Positions 46,188-55,583 of a stretch of 64,000 bases of DNA are shown piece after piece (the stretch's first letter is position 1; each line of letters opens with the position of its first letter). A program made the position numbers and the translations under genes. The stretch spans positions 1 through 64,000 of the forward strand of contig JBDWKL010000053.1 of NCBI GenBank assembly GCA_039973685.1, in the 5' to 3' direction. A model generated the notes under the pieces. That model saw nothing but the letters and a program-made list of their open reading frames with translations. It had not been told where the DNA came from and did no database searches. This DNA is from Hyphomicrobiales bacterium. GTDB taxonomy: Bacteria > Pseudomonadota > Alphaproteobacteria > Rhizobiales > JACESI01.

Positions 46188-47408
46188 TTAACAAGCGATG
46201 ATATTATGCTCAGGCCCATAAGGGAAACCTGTAATATTTTCAGCACTTTGCGCGCCAATTACCAAAATATCATGCTCCCTATATCCACCTGCACCCGGCA
46301 TGCCTTCAGGCAACCAAATCATCGGCTCCATGGACACAACCATATTCGGTTCCAAGACTGTATCGATATCCTCTCGAAGCTCTAGCCCCGCCTCGCGACC
46401 ATAGTAGTGGGACAGAACGCCGAAGGAGTGGCCGTATCCGAAGGAGCGGTACTGCAGAATATCAAGCTCCTCTGCCCGTTCATTCAGCTCAGCGCAAATT
46501 CCAGAACATGAGGCACCCGGCTTGATCAGTGAAAGCCCATATTCATGAAGCGCCACATTAGCTTCCCATGCTTTCAAACTTGCATCATCCACTTCACCAA
46601 CAAACAAGGTCCGTTCAAGCGCGGTGTAATAACCTGAGATCATAGGGAATGTGTTGAGGCTTAGAATATCGCCCCGTTCAAGCTTGCGGCAAGTTACAGG
46701 GTTGTGCGCTCCATCAGTATTCAAACCCGATTGAAACCAAACCCAACTATCGCGCATTTCGCTATCTGGAAACGATTGAGAGATCGCAAGCTCCATCGCA
46801 TCGCGCCCTGCCATGGCCACATCAATTTCACGAACACCAATACCAATCGCATCACGAACCGCCTCCCCGCCAATATCGGCAATGCGGGCGGCTTCTGTGA
46901 TCAGGGTAATTTCTTCAGCAGACTTCACCATCCGCGCTTCCATAGTAGCAGATGAAATATCAATCACATCAGGCGCATTGAGCATGGATGCCAGTGTTTC
47001 GCGCATTGCCAGCGTCATATGGTCCGCCTCGATACCAAGCCGCTTTTGAGGGCCAAGAACGTGAGCGACAGCTCGCCAATAGTTATCCCTGCGCCAATCT
47101 GTATAAATTAGATTGTCACCGAACGACCGCCGCCACGGTTGGCCAGCGTCAATATTGGCGGAAATGGTGGTGCATTGATCTTTCGTCACCACACAGCCGT
47201 AAGCGCGCCCAAATGAGCAATATAAGAAGCCGCTATAATAAGCGATGTTATGCATGCTGGTCAGCAATACGGCCTCTAAACCCTGCTGATCCATAATGGA
47301 GCGCAAAGTTTTAAGTCGTCTTTCATATTCCACATTAGAAAACGGCAGTCGAGCTTTCTCACCATTATGCGAGACAAAGAAATCAGGTCGTGTTTGAGAA
47401 TTTGGCAT
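46188..47408 (-). CDS. Creatinase (creatine amidinohydrolase)
   Basis: The 406-residue protein matches Pseudomonas creatinase as I recall it over its full length, with shared runs such as NIAYYSGFLYCSFGRAYG, SWVWFQSGLNTDGAHNP, MISGYYTALERTLFVGE, YGHSFGVLSHYYGREAGLE and PEGMPGAGGYREHDI. The catalytic His of the GAHNP motif is at about residue 231, as in the known enzyme. Creatinase converts creatine to sarcosine and urea. It has the M24 'pita-bread' fold but lacks its metal ligands. No creatininase, sarcosine oxidase or urease gene is in view, so the rest of the pathway must be elsewhere. Confidence 0.9.
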   Translation of the reverse strand: MPNSQTRPDFFVSHNGEKARLPFSNVEYERRLKTLRSIMDQQGLEAVLLTSMHNIAYYSGFLYCSFGRAYGCVVTKDQCTTISANIDAGQPWRRSFGDNLIYTDWRRDNYWRAVAHVLGPQKRLGIEADHMTLAMRETLASMLNAPDVIDISSATMEARMVKSAEEITLITEAARIADIGGEAVRDAIGIGVREIDVAMAGRDAMELAISQSFPDSEMRDSWVWFQSGLNTDGAHNPVTCRKLERGDILSLNTFPMISGYYTALERTLFVGEVDDASLKAWEANVALHEYGLSLIKPGASCSGICAELNERAEELDILQYRSFGYGHSFGVLSHYYGREAGLELREDIDTVLEPNMVVSMEPMIWLPEGMPGAGGYREHDILVIGAQSAENITGFPYGPEHNIIAC

Positions 47409-47606
47409 AATGCTCTCCCAATTGCACCGGGCATTTGGTCAAGCAACCCGGTAAAAATCCGGGCGTACAGGACAGTGAAAAAACTGCGCTAGGGCAGCAA
47501 AAACACATGCTCATGTGCGACAACGCCATCATCGCGAGCTAGTCCATTTAAAACGAAATTTTTCAAAAGGCAATAAAATTCCATCGCCTAAAGAATAGCG
47601 ATAGCC

Positions 47607-50198
47607 TTACAGCACTTCAGAACCATCCAGCACTTCTTTCACCTTGGTCGCCAGTTGCTTCAAAGAGAATGGCTTCGGCAAGAAGTGGAATTTCTCCCCT
47701 TCTGCAAGGTGTTTTTCAAATGCTTCTTCTGCGTAGCCTGACACAAAGATGATCTTCAAATCTGGGCGCACTTTACGCAGCTCACCCAACAAAGTCGGGC
47801 CATCCATTTCCGGCATCACAACGTCAGAGACAACAAGGTCAATTTCGCCTTCCACCTCTTCCATCACCTCAAGAGCGTGAACACCACTGGAGGCTTCATG
47901 AACGGTATATCCGCGCGCTTGGAGGGCACGGGCGGAAAACGCACGAACGGCTTCTTCATCTTCCACCAAAAGAATGCTGGCAGAACCAGATAGATCACGT
48001 GGCGGCTCCACCACTTGAACTTCTTCCTCGACCTCTTCTTGAATGTGGCGTGGCAGCAAGATTTTAAAACTTGTGCCCGTCCCAATTTCACTGACTGGAT
48101 AAACATAGCCACCAGTTTGCTTGATAATGCCATAAACAGTCGCAAGCCCAAGCCCTGTCCCCTTGCCCACATCTTTGGTCGAGAAGAACGGTTCAAAGAT
48201 CTTAGCCATGACCTCTTCCGTCATGCCCGTGCCTGTATCCGTGACATTGATCACCACATATTCAGCAGCAATCAGCCCCTTCATTTGCAGTGGGTCACAC
48301 TCTGCAGGTGTAAGATTGTAAGTTGAGATAGTTAGATCACCGCCATCCGGCATCGCATCGCGGGCGTTGACGGAAAGGTTGATGATCACTTGCTCAAGCT
48401 GGTTGAGGTCAGCCTTCACCGCCCATAAGTCGCGGCCATGAGTGACAGATAGACGAACATTTTCACCCAGCAAACGCTCAAGCAAGATACTCAAATCTTC
48501 AATCACATCACGAAGATCAATAACCGTTGGTCGCAACGTTTGGCGACGTGAGAATGCAAGCAACTGACGAACAAGTCCGGCCGCACGGTTTGCATTATTT
48601 TTGATGTTCATAATGTCTTGGAACGACGGGTCACTCGGTCCGTGATTTTGCAGCATAAGGTCTGAAAACCCGATGATCGCCGTCAACATGTTGTTAAAGT
48701 CGTGCGCGATACCGCCAGCAAGCTGGCCAATTGCCTGCATCTTCTGGCCTTGGGCAAATTGTTGTTCAAGCGCGCGTTGCTGTGTGGTGTCTATCGCATA
48801 AACAACCGCCACTTCTTGGTCCGATGGACCTTGCGCTGCGATGCCTGTTACCGCACTGATGAACAAACGCGCATTGCCTTGCTCTTCGCCAGTCAAGGCT
48901 GCATCAACCGGTTGAATCTCGCTTTGCTGATCCATTGCCGCCCCAATAGCGGATGTCAGCTTTTCATGATCCGTGTCAGAAATCAGGTCGAGCAGTTGCA
49001 CTTGATTGTCTTCCAAGGCTCCCGTTTGGAACTGACGAATGAAAGCGGCATTGGCACGCGCCAATCGACCTTGGCGGTCAATGCCTGCAATCGCAATCGG
49101 TGCAGAATTAAAGAACCGTTGGAACCGAGCGCCGCCATCAACATTGGCGTCGTCCATTTGCTCAATATTTGAACGATTAAGAACAACGGTCCGCGTTGGG
49201 CCTGGCGCACCATCAGCTTTAAACGGTGTCAAATGCAGCAATCGAACAGGCAGGCTTTGGCCACTGCGTTTAACAAAATCAAGATCAATAGTCTCAGTAC
49301 GCACTTCGCCTGGAGATGCCTTCACCGCATTCAACAGCGCAGCGCCATCGCCACGTACGATGCTGTGAAGATGCAGTTTACCCGGTTCAAACTCAGTGAG
49401 GTCTAGCCCCAACCAACCAGCAAGCGTTGCGTTGAGATAAGTGATCTTGCCATCAGATTGTGCGGAGAAGAAACCAGCCGGAGCGTGATCAAGATAATTG
49501 ATGACATTTTGCAATTCTTGGAAGGCAAACTCTTGGTCTTCGCGATCGCGAGTAATGTCTTCGACACGCCAGATAGTTCTGGCTTCCATGTCAAGTTTAT
49601 CGTTGTTCGCTGAACGCACTGGACGCACCGAAATACGGTACCAACGCGGTTCGTTCGTATCTTGGTTTGTTTCACCAATCGCATTTTCCAAGCGAACTTC
49701 TTCGCTAACAGGACGCCCTTCACTGGCCGCAACAGAAAGCCTGAAAATGGGTTCTGAAAGCCCCTCTTCCAAACCAAATACCCGCTCTACAGAGCGAATG
49801 TCTTGCTCCGTCACCGCACCAATAAGTTTGGCATAGGTGAGATCTGCAAAAATCATCTGGCCATCTTTGTTGGTGATGGTGTGTGCACCTTCTAAAGATT
49901 CCAAAAACGGATATTCATGGCGGCGCACTGGCGCACCTTCGCCAAAGCGTAACAAACCAACGGCTGCTGCAAACAAGGTGAAAATACCGAAAACAGCTAA
50001 AACGCCCAAAATGAATAGCAAAAATGGGCGCGCCACTTCTTCACCAAGATAGATGAAGGTGCCAACGAGGGCCGCAATGAGAATGCCAATCAGGAGGAGC
50101 AAACCAACCCCTGATTTCTTCAACTGCATGCGCTGTTCGCCATAAGCAGGTACCAAGTTGTACTCGGTTTTTTCATTCTTGTTTTCGTTGGCGTTCAC
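47607..50198 (-). CDS. cckA: Cell-cycle hybrid sensor histidine kinase CckA
   Basis: The 863-residue protein has two membrane helices (about residues 29-49 and 56-77), PAS-like domains and a HisKA domain with the phospho-acceptor His in GGIAHDFNNML near residue 500. An HATPase domain (NLSVNARDAMP, DTGTGM, GTGLGLATVYGI) and a C-terminal receiver with Asp in LVVSDVVMPEMDG near residue 791 follow. This is the CckA order. CckA phosphorylates ChpT, which passes phosphate to CtrA and CpdR. I prefer the GTG at 50198, with AGGG about nine bases upstream; the longer frame starts at 50264. It follows flhB on the same strand, with 160 bases between. Confidence 0.92.
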   Translation of the reverse strand: MNANENKNEKTEYNLVPAYGEQRMQLKKSGVGLLLLIGILIAALVGTFIYLGEEVARPFLLFILGVLAVFGIFTLFAAAVGLLRFGEGAPVRRHEYPFLESLEGAHTITNKDGQMIFADLTYAKLIGAVTEQDIRSVERVFGLEEGLSEPIFRLSVAASEGRPVSEEVRLENAIGETNQDTNEPRWYRISVRPVRSANNDKLDMEARTIWRVEDITRDREDQEFAFQELQNVINYLDHAPAGFFSAQSDGKITYLNATLAGWLGLDLTEFEPGKLHLHSIVRGDGAALLNAVKASPGEVRTETIDLDFVKRSGQSLPVRLLHLTPFKADGAPGPTRTVVLNRSNIEQMDDANVDGGARFQRFFNSAPIAIAGIDRQGRLARANAAFIRQFQTGALEDNQVQLLDLISDTDHEKLTSAIGAAMDQQSEIQPVDAALTGEEQGNARLFISAVTGIAAQGPSDQEVAVVYAIDTTQQRALEQQFAQGQKMQAIGQLAGGIAHDFNNMLTAIIGFSDLMLQNHGPSDPSFQDIMNIKNNANRAAGLVRQLLAFSRRQTLRPTVIDLRDVIEDLSILLERLLGENVRLSVTHGRDLWAVKADLNQLEQVIINLSVNARDAMPDGGDLTISTYNLTPAECDPLQMKGLIAAEYVVINVTDTGTGMTEEVMAKIFEPFFSTKDVGKGTGLGLATVYGIIKQTGGYVYPVSEIGTGTSFKILLPRHIQEEVEEEVQVVEPPRDLSGSASILLVEDEEAVRAFSARALQARGYTVHEASSGVHALEVMEEVEGEIDLVVSDVVMPEMDGPTLLGELRKVRPDLKIIFVSGYAEEAFEKHLAEGEKFHFLPKPFSLKQLATKVKEVLDGSEVL

Positions 50199-50357
50199 GG
50201 CACTTCGCCCTTTAAGGTAAAAATCAACTGATTCGATCTGATTTCGTTGGCATATTGTATGCAAGCGAAACCTTTAAGTCGCGGTAAAAGCGTAACCATA
50301 GTTCAGTGAAATCGTCGCTATTCACGGAATTTTTAATTCCAACTTGATTTGAGTGCT

Positions 50358-51437
50358 TTATGAGCGCCACGCCGCTCGATGGTTCAGCTTCATGACATAG
50401 CTAATAACATCTGCCACAGCCTTGTAGTGCTCCTCTGGCACTTCCTGATCTATATCGACAGTCGCATAAAGTGCACGCGCGAGTGGTGGGTTTTCCACGA
50501 GCGGAATTTTGTGGTCATTGGCAACTTCTCGAATACGAAACGCCACATCATCAACACCCTTAGCAAGCACCACCGGCGCATTCATACCGCGCTCATATTT
50601 CAAGGCGATTGAGAAGTGGGTCGGGTTGGTGACGATAACATCGGCTTTAGGAACAGCCGCCATCATCCGTTTGCGCGAACGTTCTAAGCGAATTTGGCGG
50701 ATACGACCTTTAAGCTGTGGGTCACCTTCCTGCGCTTTATGTTCGTCTTTGATTTCTTTCAGCGTCATTTTTTGCTTTTGCATCCATTTCCACTTTTCAT
50801 AAATGAAATCAACAATAGCAATAACAGTGAAAAGGATGAGGACCGCGCCAACCACTTGCACCGTCATCTCTTGGACAATCGGCAAGAGCAGGTTCAAATC
50901 TGTATGCACCATCAAATCAAGGCGATCGCGCTGCGGCCACAACACCGCCACCATAACCATGGTGACAAGTACAATCTTCATCACGCCTTTGCCAAAGTTC
51001 AAAAGACTTTGGCTGGAAAACAAGCGCCCAAATCCAGCAATCAGCGAAATTTTTGATAGCTTAGGTGTAATCGGTTCCGTGGATAAGAGCGGGGCATGCT
51101 GGATCATATTGCCCATCAAGCCTGCAAAGCCAATAACCAGCATCGGCAAAAGCATGGGCAGCATAAGGACGTTACCCATCTCCGACCAAAGTTTCGCCAA
51201 ACCCGCGCTATCGACTGAAATCGAATCCGACTGTTCAACGATACCTCGAAAAGAAACCATCAGCTTTGAGGCTGTACCGCCTGCAAAGCCTCCCACAACA
51301 ACCAGAGAAGCAGCCATCACAAACCAAGCATTGACCTCTTGGCTTTTGGCAACATCGCCCTTCTCATGCGCGTCCCGCAATTTCTTGTCGGTTGGGTCTT
51401 CGGTTTTTTCACCACCATCTTCTGCTTCTTCTGCCAT
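50358..51437 (-). CDS. flhB: Flagellar export gate protein FlhB
   Basis: The 359-residue protein has four membrane helices and a cytoplasmic C-terminal domain with the self-cleavage motif NPTH (in IVTNPTHFSIALKYERG) near residue 270. FlhB switches the flagellar type III export apparatus from rod/hook to filament substrates. The start lies nine bases after the fliR stop, in the flgB-flgC-fliE-fliQ-fliR-flhB operon. A charged N-terminus (EDGGEKTEDPTDKKLRDAHEKGDVA, in outline) is typical. Confidence 0.97.
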   Translation of the reverse strand: MAEEAEDGGEKTEDPTDKKLRDAHEKGDVAKSQEVNAWFVMAASLVVVGGFAGGTASKLMVSFRGIVEQSDSISVDSAGLAKLWSEMGNVLMLPMLLPMLVIGFAGLMGNMIQHAPLLSTEPITPKLSKISLIAGFGRLFSSQSLLNFGKGVMKIVLVTMVMVAVLWPQRDRLDLMVHTDLNLLLPIVQEMTVQVVGAVLILFTVIAIVDFIYEKWKWMQKQKMTLKEIKDEHKAQEGDPQLKGRIRQIRLERSRKRMMAAVPKADVIVTNPTHFSIALKYERGMNAPVVLAKGVDDVAFRIREVANDHKIPLVENPPLARALYATVDIDQEVPEEHYKAVADVISYVMKLNHRAAWRS

Positions 51438-51446
51438 ACCCGTCCC

Positions 51447-52208
51447 CTAATTGACCAAGAAGATGGAAAGGCCATCGCGAAGATGTTCAACGTACCACAT
51501 CATCATCGTGCCAATCAGCACGGCCAATGCAAGGAAGCCAATAAGCAAGTTGGCTGGTAGCAAAACGAGGAAGACTTGGAACTGTGGCATTAAGCGCGAT
51601 AAAATACCGACGCCCACGTTAAAAACAAAGCCAATGACGATAAACGGCGCAGACAGCTGTATCCCTATTTTGAAGGATTTAGAAAACACATCGACAGCAG
51701 CCGTCGTCATATCCCCCACAGGCATCAAGTTGCCCGGTTTAAACAGCTGGTAGCTGTCATGCATGGCCGCGAGTGCGAGGTGGTGGATATTCATTGCGAA
51801 GACCAAGGTCACACTGATGATGGAAAGGAAACTTGCAACCAAGGTACCCTGCACTTGCGTTTGCACATTGGTATTTTGCGCCGCAGACAAACTGGTTTGA
51901 AACGCAATCGTCGCACCCGCCGTTTCCAACGCCGCCGTCAGCATTGACGCCGTGCCACCAATAAAGAACCCGATGATAATCTCACCCACGATTAAAAACG
52001 CCAACCCCGGAACCGTGGTCGGCATAGGTGGAATTACATCGGACACCACTGGCACGAGAAGCAATGTCACTAAGAGGGCGATCGCTAGCCGTATGTTTTG
52101 CGGAATGGATTGCGAGCCGATCGTCGGGATCAAGGTCGCAATCATTGCCACCCGCGCAAAAATCAAGATGAAAGCAAAGGCAATCTGGGGCAGGAAATCA
52201 ATGGTCAC
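51447..52208 (-). CDS. fliR: Flagellar export gate protein FliR
   Basis: The 253-residue protein has about six membrane helices with the FliR pattern, including PTIGSQSIPQNIRLAIALLVTLLLVPV in outline and FVFNVGVGILSRLMPQFQVF. FliR is part of the FliPQR export gate. It lies four bases after fliQ and before flhB, as expected. Confidence 0.95.
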   Translation of the reverse strand: MTIDFLPQIAFAFILIFARVAMIATLIPTIGSQSIPQNIRLAIALLVTLLLVPVVSDVIPPMPTTVPGLAFLIVGEIIIGFFIGGTASMLTAALETAGATIAFQTSLSAAQNTNVQTQVQGTLVASFLSIISVTLVFAMNIHHLALAAMHDSYQLFKPGNLMPVGDMTTAAVDVFSKSFKIGIQLSAPFIVIGFVFNVGVGILSRLMPQFQVFLVLLPANLLIGFLALAVLIGTMMMWYVEHLRDGLSIFLVN

Positions 52209-52212
52209 GCAT

Positions 52213-52476
52213 CTATCCTGATATAATCCGTTCGAAAATTCGCTCGGTATAGCTGTTCATTATCGCCCCCATAAATGGCAGTGCAATAATCGCAGCGAGA
52301 AACATTGCGATAATTTTCGGGATAAAGACGAGGGTAAGCTCTTGTACCTGTGTCAAAGCCTGAATAAGCGCGACAATCAGACCAACAAACAGACCTGTCA
52401 GCATGATCGGCAGCCCGACATAAAGCAGCGTCCATATGCTGTCTTGTGCAAGGTCGAGAACTTCTTGGCCTGTCAC
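52213..52476 (-). CDS. fliQ: Flagellar export gate protein FliQ
   Basis: The 87-residue protein has two membrane helices and the family segment LPIMLTGLFVGLIVALIQALTQVQELTL in outline. FliQ packs against FliP and FliR in the export gate. It is in the middle of the operon, between fliE and fliR. Confidence 0.95.
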   Translation of the reverse strand: MTGQEVLDLAQDSIWTLLYVGLPIMLTGLFVGLIVALIQALTQVQELTLVFIPKIIAMFLAAIIALPFMGAIMNSYTERIFERIISG

Positions 52477-52507
52477 ACGCTTCTCCTAACCCGTTAGGGC
52501 GGATGCG

Positions 52508-52837
52508 TTAGATTGGCATCCGCATAATTTCTTCATAAGACGAGATCACACGATCTCGAATGGAAACCATCGATTGGAGGGCGACCTCGGTTTCAGCAAC
52601 CGCTGTCACCACATCAATCATGTCACCCTTACCTTGTACTGCGGCCAATGTTTGTGTTTCCACATTATTGCCGCCTTCTCTAACGCTACTAACCGCTTGG
52701 CCTAGAATGTCTGTAAAACTATCGCCAATCGCTGATGCTGGATTACTTCCTGCCTGATTCCCGCCGTTAGCGATAGATTCAGCAAGCTTTGCTGTTGCTT
52801 GATAAGCATTGGTTGCAGCTGTTGTTGGAACCGTCAT
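52508..52837 (-). CDS. fliE: Flagellar hook-basal body protein FliE
   Basis: The 109-residue protein shows the FliE C-terminal signature: MIDVVTAVAETEVALQSMVSIRDRVISSYEEIMRMPI in outline. FliE joins the MS ring to the rod. The N-terminal half is Ala/Asn-rich and weakly conserved. It is placed between flgC and fliQ. Confidence 0.94.
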   Translation of the reverse strand: MTVPTTAATNAYQATAKLAESIANGGNQAGSNPASAIGDSFTDILGQAVSSVREGGNNVETQTLAAVQGKGDMIDVVTAVAETEVALQSMVSIRDRVISSYEEIMRMPI

Positions 52838-52863
52838 GGAAAATTTCCTTTAGCTAAGGCTTA

Positions 52864-53274
52864 TTAAGCGCGAAGAATGTCGAGTGTTCTTGCAAGCATG
52901 GTTCGTGTCGAAGAAATGACGTTGAGGTTTGCCTCATAACTTCGCTGCGCCTCGCGCATATCGACGGCTTCCACCAATCGATCAACATTTGGCATTTTCA
53001 CAAACCCTTCCGTATCAGCCGCTGGATGGGAGGGATTAAAGCGGGTACGAAAATCACTGCGGTCCGTTTCAACACGGCCTAGTTCAACCTTGTTTGCCTG
53101 CATTTTGGTATCGTAAATGCTTTCAAACGTCGGGATACGACGACGATAAGGGTCCGCATTTGGTGTGCGTCCGGTGGAATCCGCGTTTGCGATATTTTCC
53201 GCGATCACCCGCATGCGCCCAGATTGTGCTTTCAAACCAGAAGCAGCAACGAAAAGTGACTTCATAAAATCCAT
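52864..53274 (-). CDS. flgC: Flagellar basal-body rod protein FlgC
   Basis: The 136-residue protein has the rod-protein N-terminus LFVAASGLKAQSGRMRVIAENIANADST and the C-terminal VDMREAQRSYEANLNVIS helix. FlgC is a proximal rod component. It starts with MDFMKSL; AGGAC eight bases upstream supports the ATG at 53274. It lies 31 bases after flgB. Confidence 0.96.
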   Translation of the reverse strand: MDFMKSLFVAASGLKAQSGRMRVIAENIANADSTGRTPNADPYRRRIPTFESIYDTKMQANKVELGRVETDRSDFRTRFNPSHPAADTEGFVKMPNVDRLVEAVDMREAQRSYEANLNVISSTRTMLARTLDILRA

Positions 53275-53305
53275 AGTGAACGTCCTATCTGTGCTCTACC
53301 AAAAC

Positions 53306-53722
53306 CTAGCTGCCACGACCGATTGCGGTCCTGATCAAGCCAAGGTTTGACGTATAGAGCGAGGTTGCTGCCTGATAATCCATTTGGTTACCGGCAATTT
53401 TCATCATTTGCTCTTCCAAAACCACCGAGTTGTCGTCTGGTGTAATCTCGAAAGAGGAGGAAGGTCGTGCGCCGCTAAGACCGCTCGTTGGTGCAATAGC
53501 AGCGGGGATATGTTTCGAGTTGGTGACCAACGCAGCAAAACCAGAGGTTGCATTAGCGCTCGCCATTTTCAGGCCGCCCTTGCCCATTGGAGCCATGTCT
53601 TTAGCGACATAACCAGGCGTCGCCGCATTGGCGATATTCTCAGCCAACACACCTTGACGGGCTTGATGCCACTGCATCTTGCCTTTTAGCGCTGCAAAAA
53701 CAGGCAAACCTAAAAAGTCCAT
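53306..53722 (-). CDS. flgB: Flagellar basal-body rod protein FlgB
   Basis: The 138-residue rod protein contains HQARQGVLAENIANAATPGYVAKDM and a C-terminal amphipathic helix. I take the ATG at 53722 (MDFLGLPVFAALKGKM), which has GGGGAG upstream; the frame extends to 53815 without homology. It is the first gene of the operon that runs to flhB, and a CtrA box lies about 135 bases upstream. Confidence 0.95.
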   Translation of the reverse strand: MDFLGLPVFAALKGKMQWHQARQGVLAENIANAATPGYVAKDMAPMGKGGLKMASANATSGFAALVTNSKHIPAAIAPTSGLSGARPSSSFEITPDDNSVVLEEQMMKIAGNQMDYQAATSLYTSNLGLIRTAIGRGS

Positions 53723-54027
53723 AGCGTTGCTCCCCAGCAATACGCTGCAAAAATCGAGGTGATGTCGATAAAACGAGGCTGCAAGGAGGCGAACCATAAT
53801 TCGCCAAGCCATCATCCTAAACGCACCACCAACTGGGCAATTTTTGCCTAGTTATAGTTAACAAAGTCTTAAAATTTCGTTTTTTATCAGAATTTGTCGA
53901 TAATTTCGCAACACTTTGCAGCTTTTCAAAAAACAACCATTGCGCGAAAGTCCATTATTTGCGTTATGACTATTTGGCGGAAAGATGCTGCGCACAAGAT
54001 AAGCTTTCCGAAAAATGGGGATTAAAA
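53723..54027. other. Divergent flagellar promoter region (flgB / fliO)
   Basis: About 300 bases between two divergent flagellar operons. It contains one perfect CtrA box (53858-53872) and A/T-rich flanks on both sides suitable for promoters in each direction. No gene is apparent. Confidence 0.6.
53858..53872. promoter_or_regulatory. CtrA box, TTAA-N7-TTAA
   Basis: TTAA at 53858-53861, seven bases, TTAA at 53869-53872 is an exact match to the CtrA binding consensus known from Caulobacter and other alphaproteobacteria. It lies between the divergent flgB and fliO operons, so phosphorylated CtrA could control both. The upstream kinase CckA is encoded in the same cluster. Confidence 0.7.
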
Positions 54028-54699
54028 ATGATAGAGTGGTTTAACAGCGTTTTGGGTGAAGCTGTCGGCACATATGCCGCCATCGGGGTTGGCCTTCTAA
54101 TAGTCATCGTATTGATCATCATATTATTGCGCGTATTACGCTCATTTACCGGCGGTATGTTTGGTAACAAGAGCCAGAACAGACTTGGCGTTATTGAAGC
54201 AGCAGCCGTTGATAACAAACGCCGCCTCGTGCTTGTTCGCCGCGATAATGTTGAGCACCTCATTATGATTGGTGGAACCAGCGACATTTTGGTTGAAGCT
54301 GGCATAAATCGCTCAGCAGCAGGGCCACGACCGAGCCAACCACCAGCACCAACGGGAGCTGCAAGAATGGCCGCTACCCCTACCCCTGCAGCACCCACGC
54401 CTACACAAAGTGCCGCGCCACAAGCTGCTGCACAACGTGCGCCCACGCCGGCGACACCTGCACCAGCGCCGGTTCAACAAGCACCTGCACAACAAGCAAA
54501 AGCACCTGCCCAACAAGCCCCAGCGCCAAAGCCAGCAGCACCGGTAGCACCTCAGCCAACACCGGCTGCACAACCGCAACAAGCAGCTGTACCACCCAAA
54601 ACAACAACACCAGTGATAACGCCACCTAGCGACTCAGCTAAGGTTGGGAACGATATGGATCGTCTTCTCAACCAAATAGCTGGGGACTCTAAGGGATAA
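54028..54699 (+). CDS. fliO: Flagellar biosynthesis protein FliO
   Basis: The 223-residue protein has one membrane helix (about residues 18-38) and then the FliO domain: GVIEAAAVDNKRRLVLVRRDNVEHLIMIGG in outline. The C-terminal ~110 residues are a low-complexity Ala/Pro/Gln tail. FliO helps assemble FliP into the export gate. The ATG at 54028 has GGGG about eight bases upstream. Its stop overlaps the fliP start (TAATG). Confidence 0.9.
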   Translation: MIEWFNSVLGEAVGTYAAIGVGLLIVIVLIIILLRVLRSFTGGMFGNKSQNRLGVIEAAAVDNKRRLVLVRRDNVEHLIMIGGTSDILVEAGINRSAAGPRPSQPPAPTGAARMAATPTPAAPTPTQSAAPQAAAQRAPTPATPAPAPVQQAPAQQAKAPAQQAPAPKPAAPVAPQPTPAAQPQQAAVPPKTTTPVITPPSDSAKVGNDMDRLLNQIAGDSKG

Positions 54700-55559
54700 T
54701 GTGGCTTCCGCGATGTAAAAACACGCGGCAAACAACAAAACAAACAGACGAAATTGATCGTAACTCAGGCCCTTTTAAGGACCGTTTACGGCAATTTCGC
54801 AATTTATCCACGGCAATCTTTCGCCATGGTGCAATTGGTTTTCTGGTTTCATTTTGTGTTTGCACAATTGCAATAACCGGCGCCTACGCGCAGGGGATTA
54901 CGATTGATTTTAATGAAGGTACCTCGGTCACCGAGCGTGCCATACAAATCATTGCTTTGGTCACTGTTTTAAGCCTCGCACCGTCGCTGCTTGTGATGGT
55001 GACATCATTCACCCGTATCGTGGTGGTTTTATCCCTTTTACGGTCAGCTATTGGACTACAAACAGCACCGCCCAACTCTGTGATGATTGGTCTGGCGTTG
55101 TTTCTTACCTCTTTCATTATGATGCCGACGCTTGAAGAGGCTTATAACGCCGGCCTTGATCCATTGATCAAGGAAGAGGTTGAACTCAGTGAAGCAATGG
55201 TCAACGCGTCAAAACCCTTTCACGCCTTCATGCGAGGCAATGTGCGTGAAAAGGACTTGGAACTGTTTCAAGATATGAGCGGGGTGGATTTACCCGACAC
55301 GCCAGAAGAGCTTGAAATGCGCGTCTTGATCCCGGCCTTTATGATCAGCGAACTTAAGCGCGCCTTTGAGATTGGGTTCTTGCTCTATCTGCCCTTTGTC
55401 ATCATCGACTTGGTGGTCGCCTCCATCTTGATGTCGATGGGTATGATGATGCTACCGCCGATTGTGATTTCACTACCGTTCAAGCTAATTTTCTTTGTTT
55501 TGGTGGATGGTTGGCACTTGGTCGCAGGTAGCTTGGTACGAAGCTTCAGCAGCGGTTAG
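54699..55559 (+). CDS. fliP: Flagellar export gate protein FliP
   Basis: The 286-residue protein has a long N-terminal signal region (hydrophobic stretch at about 45-65, ending GAYAQG) and the FliP core: SLAPSLLVMVTSFTRIVVVLSLLRSAIG, GLALFLTSFIMMPT, VLIPAFMISELKRAFEIGFLLYLPF in outline. FliP forms the core of the export gate. The start overlaps the fliO stop. It is convergent with the giant TPR gene, 24 bases away. Confidence 0.96.
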   Translation: MWLPRCKNTRQTTKQTDEIDRNSGPFKDRLRQFRNLSTAIFRHGAIGFLVSFCVCTIAITGAYAQGITIDFNEGTSVTERAIQIIALVTVLSLAPSLLVMVTSFTRIVVVLSLLRSAIGLQTAPPNSVMIGLALFLTSFIMMPTLEEAYNAGLDPLIKEEVELSEAMVNASKPFHAFMRGNVREKDLELFQDMSGVDLPDTPEELEMRVLIPAFMISELKRAFEIGFLLYLPFVIIDLVVASILMSMGMMMLPPIVISLPFKLIFFVLVDGWHLVAGSLVRSFSSG

Positions 55560-55583
55560 CTGCCATTCCTCAACGCATAAACT

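Noticed and set aside
53833-53852. Possible sigma-54 site upstream of flgB
   Set aside because: TGGGCA and TTGCC are 11 bases apart instead of 12, and the -24 element is poor.
54313-54625. Cys/Trp/Leu-rich and Val/Leu-rich frames on the minus strand opposite fliO
   Set aside because: They are the complement of the Ala/Pro/Gln repeats of FliO. The unusual composition is produced by the coding strand.
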